From NCBI GenBank assembly GCA_013423325.1, contig BLJB01000150.1, positions 248,001 through 312,000 on the forward strand: a stretch of DNA of 64,000 bases. Direction: 5' to 3'. The position numbers and the translations under genes were made by a program. Shown here piece after piece: positions 46,477-57,405 of the stretch (its first letter is position 1; each line of letters begins with the position of its first letter). Origin of the DNA: Usnea hakonensis. Taxonomy: Eukaryota; Ascomycota; Lecanoromycetes; Lecanorales; Parmeliaceae. The notes below the pieces were generated by a model. That model was not told the origin of the DNA. It made no database searches and was given only the letters and a program-made list of their open reading frames with translations.

Positions 46477-47518
46477 GTCGCTGGCGATATTGAGGTCGTT
46501 AGGATAAGAGCGTGAACGCTGCGCCTAGGCTACAGAGATGACTTGATGTCCTTGAGTGGATATCTTTTCGAATGAGAGTAATGTAAGAACTGGCTGCCTG
46601 AGAAAGCTCCTTCGGATCCGTGGTACACTCAGCAACGTCCTACGAAGTGAGTAGTAGATGTTTGCAGGATGACGGCTGGGGGGCAGGCGTGATAACGAGA
46701 GTGCTAGCTTTAGAATCTGGTGCCGCTCGCCAAGGCCAATGATCGTCCCAAATGGAGGGGTCAGTCATTTACCGACTCACCGACAACTCCTTAGTGATCT
46801 GGATCACTAAACCTGTGGGACGATTATGAAAAGGCCAATGCGCAACAGTATCAATTATTCAATATTCTAAAAGGCAGTTATAACCTACAATCTACAAAAG
46901 TTAAGGATATCTGGTCTGTGCTGTGGCTAAAGACAAGAAATAAGATTCGTGATTGGCAGCAAGAGAATGATTCGCGCTGCGAGGCTTGCATTACGCTCAT
47001 ACCGAGTGACGGCGCCAATGCAGGTTGGCACGTTGGTTACTTACAGTGATGGCGGGCACATTAAAGTATGGCAGGTCATGCCCCCGCCTTGGGCCTACAC
47101 TAAAATCTGTCTACTAAGCTGGTTGGCCTCGCTTCATCAGAGTTCAGCAGTTGCCGTTGTTTCGTTCGGACGTCACTCCGGTATGATCATGCTTATCTGT
47201 TATTCTACCTCAGATCGCTGATTGTAGTAGTAGTACGTACCTATTGATCAGGCATAAACTTCTACTGCAAATCCATGCCTCATCACGAGTTCAAGTCATC
47301 TGTAATCGTCCTCCCTGAGTACTATTCGCTACTCCTACGCTAACGATCGTTTTATCCGTCTACTTTTCTAATGTTCTAGGCATTACGGAGTATGAGACTC
47401 ATCAATATGGGCTGTTGGTGTGTTTAGGCGATTTCTTTCCTCAACTCCTACAGAAAATAGTCCAAGATGTCTATCAAACAACACATGTCATCACCTTCTC
47501 CCAAGCGGCTCCTATTTC
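46477..47518. other. 1-kb intergenic region
   Basis: Promoter of the claudin-like gene and 3' end of the propeller gene. No gene seen. Confidence 0.45.
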
Positions 47519-48532
47519 TCATTGGTCCATATCGACGGCAAAAACCTGGCCCCCTCTCGTCCCCCCAAGACCCGCTATCGTCCCTGCGGTTGTCACGTAC
47601 AACGTGCGTTGATCTTGCTTCGTTTTCCCTAGCATCGCCGCTACAGGATAAGCGAAATCTGAGTCCCCCACCCCTCCCGCCCAAACCACCTGACTGTCAC
47701 CCTTGAGTGTAACTTTATTGACCGCAAATCCTGGGGGACTGCATAAAAAGAAGGTGTCGCTGCCCTGTGGGCCGAGTGCAAAGTCGTCGTAGGTATCGTT
47801 AACGAAATCTCGCACAATGATCTCACCAATTGTGCTACTGCCGTTCACCGGTAATCCGTCAATCGTGATGCCGATGCGGCCGAAAGTTGCCTTGTTCGAG
47901 TTTGTAAAGTACACGAAGCCGCTCTGGACGTGGACACCGTTCACAGCGGCCAGGGTGGTATTTGGTGCCGGTTGTAGCAAAGACGACGTGAAGGCGATTT
48001 CGGCGGCACCTGTCAATAGATCCAATCGCCAAATAACTCCGAGAGTTTTGTCGGCAGAGAGCAGAAAGCGGGGGGAGTCGGGGAGCGCAGTGAGTCCGTC
48101 GAGCCCATATGCGCCGGGGATGGGGAAGGAGGCGTTGAGGGAGACAGTGCCGTTGGAGTCGAGTGAGAAGAGATGTACACCGAAAGTACCCGGGGTATTG
48201 AGGTTGCCGTACACGACGGCCAGAGTCCCGTCAGAGGGCTGAGCGATGCCAAGGAACGCGGTGTGCGAGGCATCGTGATAGACTACGGTCGGTCCTCTGG
48301 TGAAGTTCTGTGGGTCAAGGAGTACGAGATCGGGGCTGTGAAGCATCGTCACCAGAAGGAGGCCCGATCGAAGCGTATTGATGTTTTCGACCCACGAACC
48401 GTTGGGAAATTGGTGCAGGAGACGGGGTGTCAGGGGTTGTGTAGTAGTAGCATCTGCTATCTGTACATGCACGGAAACAAGTAGAGAACAAAAAGCCGCG
48501 CAAGTGCTCCAAAAGACACGGGAATTGAACAT
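47519..48532 (-). CDS. Secreted six-bladed beta-propeller protein (SMP-30/gluconolactonase-like fold)
   Basis: Single exon, 337 residues. The ATG at 48532 is chosen because it begins a signal peptide (FWSTCAAFCSLLVSVHVQIADA); the frame runs on to a TTG but without another ATG. The mature part has repeated strands typical of propeller proteins (PNGSWVENINTLRSG, LLVTMLHSPDLVLLDP, PDSPRFLLSADKTLGVIWRLD, VNGVHVQSGFVYFTNSNKATFGRI, TLYVTTAG). The FPNG-x-WVENI opening is common to a fungal group often annotated as SMP-30-like or TolB-like. Several NxT/NxS sites suggest glycosylation. The catalytic metal site of true gluconolactonases cannot be confirmed by eye, so the activity is not assigned. Confidence 0.78.
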   Translation of the reverse strand: MFNSRVFWSTCAAFCSLLVSVHVQIADATTTQPLTPRLLHQFPNGSWVENINTLRSGLLLVTMLHSPDLVLLDPQNFTRGPTVVYHDASHTAFLGIAQPSDGTLAVVYGNLNTPGTFGVHLFSLDSNGTVSLNASFPIPGAYGLDGLTALPDSPRFLLSADKTLGVIWRLDLLTGAAEIAFTSSLLQPAPNTTLAAVNGVHVQSGFVYFTNSNKATFGRIGITIDGLPVNGSSTIGEIIVRDFVNDTYDDFALGPQGSDTFFLCSPPGFAVNKVTLKGDSQVVWAGGVGDSDFAYPVAAMLGKTKQDQRTLYVTTAGTIAGLGGTRGGQVFAVDMDQ

Positions 48533-49053
48533 GGTCACGGCAGGAAGAAGATGTTGTAATGGGTGTATCTTGGGAAGAGCAATGAAGAAAACCCATGGTG
48601 AAACCTTCTTATAAGGAGCTTTGTTCAACAGACTGCGGATGGACTGCGGTCAGAATGATCCCATTTGATGAGTATGCTATTACGTATGTTGCACTTGGAT
48701 ATTGTCAGCGGAGGGCTTGAACGAGAAAGGTGTTATGCGTTGCAGGTGGAGAATATCAGCGGTGTGAGACTGGAATCCGTTAGGCCTGCAGTCGAAAGAC
48801 TTCAGCGGAGGTATTGGCAAAGCAAGTAAACTAGATATCGTAAAAACAACGGTATCTCATTGGGTAGGTTAGTCCTTGTGCTTTAATGACATGGTGTGCG
48901 CATACTGAAGTAGGTTTAGCCCGTAAGGTATAGTTAGACGACTTACGACTTACGAGGGCTAGCTCTGACTTTGATTCAACGTCACCTCGCCTTTTGACAA
49001 CGTGCCACTTACGCTACACGCTATGTGAGCCTTTCGATAGATGAATGTCAGAC
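48533..49053. other. intergenic region, propeller promoter and kinase 3' end
   Basis: Both flanking genes lie on the minus strand. No gene seen. Confidence 0.45.
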
Positions 49054-50774
49054 TTATCGCCGTGCCCGAACTCTCTTCGCAGGCCTCTGCAAATTGTCTT
49101 CATCCCCAAAGTCAAAAACATAATCTCCGCCGCTTAGTTTGTTACTACCTTTATTGCCCGACCGCCCAGCAATTTCCACATCCATTGTACCATGGTTCGT
49201 CATTTTCTCCATGTTACGTACCTCCGGGAACGTAGGGAGTAGAGTCTTGTCAACAGCACGTGGGCTCTCTTTCCACCACTTCTCTGCCGTTTCAGCAAAT
49301 CGGGTCCTGCCTGTTCCTAAAGCCTCCGAGGCTGTCCACCGAGCATTTGGGTCCCACGTGAGTAGACCTCTCAAGAACGTTACTGTCTCAGGTGAGGTGT
49401 CTGCGAGAAATCTGCGATCCAGATTATCCGCTCGGCCAGACGCCAGTCCTTCTCTGCGCCAGCGGATGAGTTCAGGACATCCCATAGATGACAATGCGGC
49501 TAGATCATCCGGAGTGGGTGATCCGAGAAGTTTGATGATTAAGGATAGTTGCTCTATGGGTGTCTCTCCGGTAAGGCATGGTGCACTTTGAAGTAGTTCC
49601 GCAAGTACAAGCCCAGCAGACCATAGATCGATGGACGGATTGTAGTACTTGGTTCCAAGCAAGAGCTCTGGTGAACGGTACCAAATGGTGACCACCTAAA
49701 TCAAGCAATGGTAAGCTCGTCTTTTCCGGGATCGGGTCAGAGTTCAGAAAAGGCCCTCCAATGCACCATAAACTATGAACTATGAAGACCGAGAGAACTC
49801 ACTCCTGGTGTCAAAGGTCGTGGGGAATATGCACGAGCCATGCCGAAGTCAGCTTTGTGCAGTCAGTAGACTTTCAATTTCTGAATTAATTCTCAGACGA
49901 ACCAAGCTTGAGTACACCTTTTGCTGTCAACAGGATATTCTGCATCTTCACGTCCCTTTACCAAATCAGAAGATAAGTTTTCAGGTCCGAGTTATTCAGA
50001 ATTGTACCGGTGAATGATGTCGTTTTTATGCAGATAATCGATACCTTCGAGAAGTTGCCGGAAGAGACATTTGACTGTGTGAATTCATTAGCGCAGATGC
50101 AAATCAATGTTGTACTTGAAATCTCATACCCTGGCTCCTGGAGAACTTGACGTTCTGCTCATCAAGCATGTTTGCAAGATCCTAGCCTCTTGGGAACCGG
50201 CGATTCCCCCGCCTTTGCAGACGAAGGAAAGTAAGCCAGCTAGGTGCGCCAATACTCTTGGGGTGCCTCAGGTCTTCACCTCGGCATCGGGTCACCAACC
50301 TGCTCAGCATACTCCATCACCATGTAGACCTCATCCATTGCATGTGCCCCAACGGCCACATCGATCACATCGATAATGTTGTTGTGCCTCAGGGACCGTA
50401 GAATCGAGATTTCGCGCAACGCAGTAATTGGGACGCCATTCTGCCGCTCTTCTGCCGATATTCGCACTTGTTTGAGAGCGACGACTCGGGAAGTCTGGCG
50501 GTTTCGAGCCCGGTGGACAACACCGTATGCTAGATGAGCTTAGCCTACTGGAGGAATAAAACATGGTCTGTCTTTCTTACTGCCTTCACCGAGCTGATTG
50601 ATCTTCTCATACGAATCAATAGAGGCGCACTGGCCTGGCGTGAGTCAGACAAGCTTTCAAGGGCATTCATATGTCCGTACCTTTGAACCCAGAGTCGTGG
50701 AGGCTCAGATCGAGCGTCGCGCCGGTGATTGACAGCCATTGTGAAGCGTCATCGCCAAGATTGGGTTCGCCCAT
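49054..50774 (-). CDS. Cyclin-dependent kinase, CDK10/Ppk23-like
   Basis: Ser/Thr kinase of the CDK family. Eight exons (50774-50681, 50634-50581, 50529-50300, 50181-50130, 50074-50008, 49955-49903, 49852-49803, 49695-49054) total 1242 nt, 413 residues. The start MGEPNLGDDASQWLSITG leads into GFKGQCASIDSYEKINQLGEGTYGVVHRAR (glycine loop). The helix C motif is PITALREI. Then come HRDVKMQN (catalytic loop, Val for the usual Leu), KLADFGMARAY, VVTIWYRSPELLLG (activation segment) and LWSAGLVLAELL. The C-terminal extension has FDFGDEDN and a basic end. PITALRE also occurs in CDK9, but the N-terminal GF-x-GQC and IDSYEK-x-N pattern points to CDK10. A frame starting at 50739 is open but cannot be spliced in phase. 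Confidence 0.88.
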
Positions 50775-51036
50775 GTCTCGCGAGACCCAGCTTTCGGCTG
50801 TTCGTGGTGAATGAAGGTCCTGCAGAGAAAACTAAAGCTAAGGTAAGGTACCGTAATCTTGAACGCCAAGCCACTAACTTTACGAAGTTGAACCTTGAGC
50901 TTAAAGGTCAATGTCACGCACCTCGGCAGTACTCAAATTCTCTAGTTCAACCGCAGCCATGCTCGTCTTTCTCTTACCACAATGCAATAGATGTCATCAA
51001 AGCATATCAATTGACTAATTTGTAAATACCTTGGGG

Positions 51037-53365
51037 TCATGAATCTTGTAGTGCCTCGACAAGGGTTTCAGGGTAGGGGTCTCCCCTCCGGTATCGTGCT
51101 TCGTTAACCATGCTTCGCAAAAGTCTCTTGCCTCGAAATTGTTTTTCATCCTCTTTAGATAATTCATTGTGATCTCTCATAGTCCTACCGGATGGCAGTT
51201 CAAGACTAACTTTGCCTCTGATGCTAGCCTAATCTCCTTTCGATCTCTGGCATAGCGTCCTGAGCCATTTTGCATAGCGATTTGACCATTTCTATTGAAA
51301 GACCTGCAAGTCAGCCCGGCAATTCCTTGAAGCTACCGCTACCAGTGGGGGATGTGAGTTCCGGTCAGTGAAGCTTGGGGAATCGCTTGACTCTTCGATC
51401 GCCGCGTCGGCTCGAGCTTTGAACATATTCAGCATACTTTGTGGACCACTGATGAGCGGGCCTTTTCTGCGTGCTCTTCCGTCGATAATTGTTCGGTTTG
51501 ATGAGAACAGGACTCGGCGTCGTGGTCCTCGTATCTGCAATAGTGCATGGTCAAGTACCATCGTCCCAAGTTTCCCAGCTATTGCAGCACTCTTGACGGC
51601 GGATCTTCTTAAGCGTTCCACCCCGTACTCGACAGACCGACTCGCTGCTTCGGCTCCTCTGCCCATGGCTTGTTCGTCGCTATGCAGATGATCAGCTACT
51701 TTGCGCATACCCGCTTTCTGGTCACGCTCTCCCCTACGAAGGCCTTGACCCAACCCAAGCTTATGCTGATCATACTCTAGCTTTCGGAACTCATCCTCTA
51801 GGTGGTGCTCGCCTTTTTGAACTTCTTCACCAAAGCCAAAATGGGCCATCTCATTCTCGACTTTGTGGAAATCTCCTGCCAATTCAACCCCGCTTCTGCG
51901 TATTTCTTGACTTAGCCCGATAGGAGGGAATTCGTGCTCGAGCTTAGGAGTCTCTCGCATCAGGTCATGTTCGCCTCTGTGAATCTCCTGGCCCAGCTCA
52001 GTACGTTTAAAGGCGTTTTCGGCTTTGTGAACATCCCCAATCAGACTGTGTTCGACGCTTTTAAGTTTGGTCTTCATATTTGCATGGGGCAATAACGTCT
52101 CCGCAGTATGAGCCGTTCCTTGCAGGCCGGTTTTCAGGGCATGTTTTCCACCATAGAACTCTCTTGCTGTCTGACCGACCAAATTGGGCATCTCCGCATT
52201 TGCAATACTAGTAACCTTTCGACCATCTCGCTCGAATCCTCGCTCTGGAGCTGGTCTCGGACAGCATGGCTAGCTGATCGGAGTTCCTCTCCAGCTCTGC
52301 GACCGCCCTTTTGAACGCCAGCTTCAAGAGCGTCTTTCCTGTCTTAGATCTACTTCGCGGTCCCTAAAGACCTGCTCAGCTCCTCCTTCAGCTCTACGGA
52401 GCAAGTTTCCTGCTTCTTGGTCTCCCTTACGTGGTTTGTCCACAGTCCCACTCCTACGCGTGTCTTCAACTAGTCTATGAGCACTTGATCCTTTCTCGTC
52501 TTCAATAGCGGCTTCCATGAGCTAAGAGTTGATCCTGTTGGTTGTTCGAACCCTGGTATGATTTCACTCGAGACAGACCCTCTTGGAGTCCTCGACTATC
52601 AATATGAGGGTCTCCTTGCAATTTCTGCAGGTATCGTTCGATGCTCACATCCTCGGCATAGGCACCGCTGCTTGATGAGTGACGAACGCCGGTTTCCTCT
52701 CCATTTCGCATGTCGACTCCGGTCTTCCTCTTCCACATCATGCAGCTGGGAGACTCCAGCTAATGACTTCACCATTGCCCATTGGGCTTTCGTTTCGGCG
52801 CTGATACTGGGCCCAGGGCTTGGACTTCTTCCCAGGCGCTCGAGTCCGGAACTCAACATGGGATGAGCTGTATCCAACCGCTCACTAGAAATCTGAGGCT
52901 GGTCCGAAGAGCTACTCGTATGAATATCACTATACCCATGTTCGTCGCGGGTAGGGGGTTGAATTTCCTATTGCTTACTGGTTCCAAAGTGATGATCTGA
53001 ACCTGTACGTGCCAGAGATTCCGCTAAGCTCGGGTCCAGGGAGTATTTGGCGACCCTATTTCGAGACTGCGACTTCTCGATCGAGTCATGACGTCCCTCT
53101 AAAATTTTGTAATTGGCGTTGTCGCTGAAGACCTGGTCTAGTGCGATTCTTGGTACCAGAGGTGCGTATTGCCTTTGCTCACGAGAGTCACAAAAACGAC
53201 TCGACAACAGAGTAGTGCCATCATTCCCATGAACTTGGGCTTCTAACTGCGTCGATATCAAACTTTCCCTTGGATCTAGTACGTCACTTTCGTCGTATTG
53301 CTGGTTCGAGATCAAAAATTTCAAAACACCCTGCTTTACGATAATCGGATACCCACCTCAGAAGA
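51037..53365 (-). pseudogene. Broken gene for a charged helical-repeat protein
   Basis: Protein-like sequence runs along the whole interval, but in changing frames. From the right: an open frame (53365 to 52971) with KQGVLKFLISNQQYDESD, then an in-frame TAG at 52971-52969 after GTSKQ, continuing as DEHGYSDIHTSSSSDQPQ. Next come shifted frames with SSSSGAYAEDVSIERYLQKLQG, then HRLVEDTRRSG, KGDQEAGNLLRRAEGG and VQKGGRRAGEELRSASHAVRD. A long ATG frame follows (52191-51292, 299 codons) made of repeats of about 30 residues (ELGQEIHRGEHDL, GLSQEIRRSGVELAG, GFGEEVQKGEHHLED, GLGQGLRRGERDQ). Near 51212 the frame shifts between RKEIRLASE and GKVSLELPSGRTM, fixed by one missing G; the product would end ETLVEALQDS. 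Some shifts could be introns, but not all. No family is recognised. Confidence 0.6.
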
Positions 53366-53854
53366 TCTCGAAAACAGCATCAGTAAGGAGCGATGTTAGC
53401 AGCAATGTTATAAGTAGTTATTTACAATTCAGGTAGGTACCAAATTTCCTCGCTTAGCGTAATTTAGTGCTTCGAGAAGTCATGGGTTACCTTAAGGTGT
53501 TAGGTAGGGTTCTTGTGAGCGTTAATGTGGTGCTCCTTAAGGTGAGTAAGTAGGATATGTTATGCGCAATGGGGGCTTTTGGTAATTAGTGGGAAGGATT
53601 AGGTACAAATGAGAGCATGAATAGTATACACTAGAGGTGTCAAAGATGAGATGATGGCTACCTGCTTGTCTGCAAAGGCTCATGGCTTTTGAAAATGGCA
53701 GCCCAAGGAGAGACCGGGAAATGGAATATTATGTTCTCTGGTGAATCTTCTCTATCAACAAGACTGACGCTTCGACTAAATATGCTCGTACTTGCTGGAA
53801 AGTCGATGGAAGTGCAACAATTGACGCTCGCTTAGTCTGATGATACCGCGTAGG
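53366..53854. other. intergenic region downstream of get3
   Basis: 3' end of get3 and upstream region of the broken repeat gene. No gene seen. Confidence 0.45.
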
Positions 53855-54995
53855 TCACTCTGGCGGCTCATATGGCTTGACGAGCATCTCGCTGAAGCTG
53901 CGGTGCAATGTTTCGTCAGCTGTATCACAAGATATTTGATTGCGATAGATCCTCACCTCTCTAGTTTCTCCTTTCCTCTGACCTCCTCCACCAGCAATGG
54001 CATCTTTACGACATTAAATTCATCATAGAGCTCCTCGATCTGTTCCAGATACTTCTTCTGCATCTTTCTCCTCGAGTTGCATTGCTCGCAGGGGTTGTTC
54101 TTCTTTGGAAATAGCAGCTGGTTTACCACGATGGCGTGGGTATCGATTTCGTATGACGAAAGTTCCTGAATCATGCGCTCCGTTTCGTACAATGACAAGA
54201 ACTCTGGGATACAAACGCATACAAAGGTCGTCATGTCTGGGTTCTTGAACTGCGTGTTGACCTCTCCAATAGTCTCTCTCAGTGTCTCCATCTTGGCGAT
54301 GATCTCATCCAAATTCTGTCCCCCAGGAAGTCCACCTCTTGCGCCAATGACTGAATTGAGCATAGGTCCGAATTGTGTAGATAGCTGTGAGATCTTTGCA
54401 AGCGCCTTTTCCATCACTGTTGGGAACTGTAGGAATCTCAAAGTGTGACCCGTAGGTGCGGTATCGAAGATGATGGTCTCATAAGAGAGCGATTTGACCT
54501 GCTTCAGCACTTCTGCGAAAGACATGGCTTCGTCCACTCCAGGGATCTGCAACCCAGTTCAATCGATGGACAGGACATGACCAAATTTATAACTCGAAGA
54601 CTCACGCTGAACGCCAAATCCTGCATCATTCCTCCCATTCCCCCAGTCTGCGCCATAATCTCCTCGGCCCCTTCCCCGCCCTCCTTTAGTAGATCTTGTA
54701 TACTCCCGTTCGGATCGATCTCCATAGCACTCAGGTTCGTGAAGCCATCAATCAGTCTTGCCTCTTTACCGAACTTTTGGCTGAAAGCATCACTGAGATT
54801 ATGGGCGGGGTCTGTAGAGATGAGGAGAACAGATTTGCGGACACGGGCGAGCTGGATAGCGAGGGAACACGAAGTGGTGGTTTTGCCAACACCTCCTTTG
54901 CCGCCTACGAAAATCCAGCGCAGGGACTTTTGCTGTATGATAGATTCGAGAGTTGGGGCGAGGTCATCCGAGTCAGCGTCAACTGCGGCGGACAT
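53855..54995 (-). CDS. get3: ATPase Get3 (ArsA-like, tail-anchored protein targeting)
   Basis: Cytosolic dimeric ATPase that shuttles tail-anchored membrane proteins to the ER. Three exons (54995-54606, 54546-53957, 53897-53855) give 1023 nt, 340 residues, as in the family. The deviant P-loop GGKGGVGKTT is at residues 31-40 with the following TTSCSLA; switch-type motifs are STDPAHNLSDAF and FDTAPTGHTLRFLQ. The zinc-binding CEQC pair that holds the dimer together lies near residue 283. The last 14 residues (FSEMLVKPYEPPE) come from a 43-nt final exon; without it the protein ends at KLER. It is divergent from the uricase-pathway gene at 55371. Confidence 0.95.
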
Positions 54996-55370
54996 GTTCG
55001 CAGCGAGGGATGATGGAGTTAGACAGGGTGTTTAATGACAGAGATAGGGAGGGTATTATGGTAAACGGTGAAATGTGAGTGGTGAGGCTGATAAGTCTAC
55101 TTGAGAGTTGTTCTATAGAGAGTCACGAGTGTTGGATGATAGCCTGACGTAGCTTGTGAATTGGGATGCTAAGGCTTGAGGCTTGAGGCTCGAGGCCTGG
55201 AACGTTGAAATTAAAAAAGTACCTTCTGGCTGGACCCCTCACCAACAAGACCAGCGCCAGCCTCCTCAACATGATCTTAAGGTCTCCTTTAGCTAGGAAC
55301 GAAAGCTCTCGTAGACAACTACATCTTTCCTCCTCTTCTCTCCTTTTCCTTCCATTGTAAATCTACAAAC
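54996..55370. promoter_or_regulatory. divergent promoter of get3 and the hydroxyisourate hydrolase gene
   Basis: A 375-bp space between outward-facing starts. A pyrimidine-rich tract at about 55320-55355 precedes the plus-strand start. It includes a small GAGGCTT/GAGGCTC direct repeat near 55170-55195. Confidence 0.55.
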
Positions 55371-55823
55371 ATGGACACTCGCAGCCAATCTGAATCCCAA
55401 TCCAAGGAAGCCTCCTCACTCCTGCCAGCCGTCACCACCAGTATGCCAAAAGACCCCATCACCTGCCACGTTCTCGACCTCGTCAGCGGCGTCCCTGCTC
55501 CGCACCTTCCAGTTTCCCTCACCCTCCTCAAACCATTCGGTCCATCTGCCGCCTTCACCGCCCTCACCAACGCAGACGGTCGAATTTCGAACTGGGAAGG
55601 CCCAGATGGTCCATCTTTGGCCGAGATCTTCGAAAATCTGCGTGAGCACCCGGATGGTAGGATGGTGTGGTCGTTGAAATTCGATACTGGAAAGTATTAT
55701 GGGGCGGGGAACACCTTTTTCCCAGAGGTGGAGGTCAAATTCTTTATCTTGCCGGATAGGGGACATTATCATGTGCCATTGTTGCTGGGGCCGTGGAGTT
55801 ATACGACATACCGGGGGAGCTGA
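55371..55823 (+). CDS. uraH: 5-hydroxyisourate hydrolase (transthyretin-like)
   Basis: Converts 5-hydroxyisourate, the product of urate oxidase, in purine breakdown. Single exon, 150 residues. After a 25-residue Ser/Gln-rich start the core begins DPITCHVLDLVSGVPAPHL, with the conserved His of the active site. A central NADGRI turn follows, then FFPEVEVKFFI, and the diagnostic C-terminal YRGS tetrapeptide. An internal ATG (MPKDPITCHV, residue 25) matches the start of many homologues, so both starts are possible. There is no obvious peroxisomal SKL-type signal at the end. Confidence 0.93.
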   Translation: MDTRSQSESQSKEASSLLPAVTTSMPKDPITCHVLDLVSGVPAPHLPVSLTLLKPFGPSAAFTALTNADGRISNWEGPDGPSLAEIFENLREHPDGRMVWSLKFDTGKYYGAGNTFFPEVEVKFFILPDRGHYHVPLLLGPWSYTTYRGS

Positions 55824-56855
55824 GATGATGGATCGAAAGCAATGAGGAACGGATGCTTTGGGGATTTGCGGATGTGCGTGGACGAATTTTTGGGTACCCG
55901 CCCTACGTTGGAGACATCTATTGGCTCTGCTCTACAGCATACATACGTACCAAATTCCTTTTCCATACTTACTTTCACCGACAGAGTACAGAAGTGTTGT
56001 GATTAGCAAGAGTTGAGTCTCAATACGCGTTTGATTTCTACTGGTGAGGCTGTCTTTGAAATATTCTGGCTTCTGGACACACCTGCCTCTTTAATGCTTG
56101 GGGTAAGTATGGCTTGGTAAGTCTTCCTTGAATCCCCGAACTCCCCTTTACCGTCACTATGAGCATATGGATAAGTCTACGGAAAGCTATGACCCCATTC
56201 TTTCGCTGCCTTCTTGACTTTCAAGGCAGCAGAATGCGTCCCGAACCGGATGAGGCTCTTCGGCTGCTCCAGGAACGCCGTAAAACAGGGCGTGCTTCAA
56301 TGATTTCTACAAGCAACGATCTACTATTATTCCTTGGGGAGGGAGACACCGATAGACAATCATATTGCCAGATCAGGTCTTTTGTTCGACAGATTCGATC
56401 CTCCACACGGTAAATTATGATTAAACCCGATCAGCCTCGCTTTTGTGAGGCAGCCAATGACGGGCGAATGTATGGCGGGGACGATAAACTTTCAATTCTC
56501 ATCTTCTGGTGCTTTTTGAAATATCACAATCTATGAATGTCTCTTGCTGCTCAAACACAATTCCACGCCTCGTTATACGTGGCGAAAGAGGTGTTAATGA
56601 GGAATGGCTGAGACATTATGGTCCCGAGCGAATTCTAGGCTCCGGCCATTGGTTATTAGAGGATTGTCCGCCTGGCTCATGATTAGTTGCTGTTGCCCTG
56701 AATGAAGGTGTGCAATTGATGATTTCTTTCAGGTGGTATCGTCTTGCCTTCTAATCTCATTTGAGGGAGTGTGATATCTCCCTTCGCACAAAAGGAGATG
56801 CTCTTCCCTCTCAGTTTGGCATCGTTCCACCTTCTTCGCGCACACAGCTTCAATA
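55824..56855. other. 1-kb intergenic region
   Basis: Between two plus-strand genes. No motif-bearing frame was recognised. Confidence 0.4.
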
Positions 56856-57405
56856 ATGCCTTCAACATACTCGACCTCCAGCAGAAACTACACAACCTAC
56901 TTTGTCCCGGGTTACTGCATATCTCGACACATAATGTTCACTGTACGGCTTATCCCTATGCTGTCTTGTTCCATATTGTATCCACTTGCTGGTTTGCAAG
57001 ACATGTCGAGAGAGTGGTACTTTTGTTCAGTGCTCGACCGCTTGCAAATGTCTTGTACTATCTAGTGCCTTCTAATGCAGAAATACTGAAATGAAAACGT
57101 CCAATAGCATATTCAATATCACCTCGGCCCTTATGTCTCCGTGCGACCATTCACCTACCAGCAAAGGGAAGGGTATCTCGTCAGCAATCCGGGTAGCGCC
57201 TTGACCAAGGTCAGCATCACTCCCACAGGATCAGCGGTGAGCATGCTGACATGCCTACCAGAGTCAGATTGAAGACCTCCAATACATGTCCCGGCAGTAC
57301 GAGCAACAAGAAGCTGAAAGGATGATAAGAGCGAGCGGGGCCTTGGATGGAACGGATGTCTACATTAATCGGCCCATCCCGGTCCAGCAGCGATATGGAC
57401 ACTGA
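56856..57405 (+). CDS. Small fungal protein of unknown function, 110 residues, three exons
   Basis: Found by joining three short exons (56856-56942, 57108-57209, 57262-57405) into 333 nt. The product starts MPSTYSTSSRNYTTYFVPGY and continues ISRHIMFT, HIQYHLGPYVSVRPFTYQ and REGYLVSNPGSALTKSQIEDL. It then has a helical Gln/Glu-rich segment (YMSRQYEQQEAERM) and ends in VYINRPIPVQQRYGH. The YVPG-x-x-ISR and VRP-x-TYQ-x-REGYL patterns seem familiar from unnamed conserved proteins of filamentous ascomycetes; that memory is not verified. Introns have GTACGG and GTCAGC donors; the second has a CTGAC branch site 13 bases before its AG. There is no signal peptide and no membrane helix. Confidence 0.72.

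Noticed and set aside
50681..50739. Start of the CDK gene at the ATG at 50739
   Set aside because: Its exon ends in the wrong phase for the next exon; the ATG at 50774 restores GFKGQCASIDSYEK exactly.
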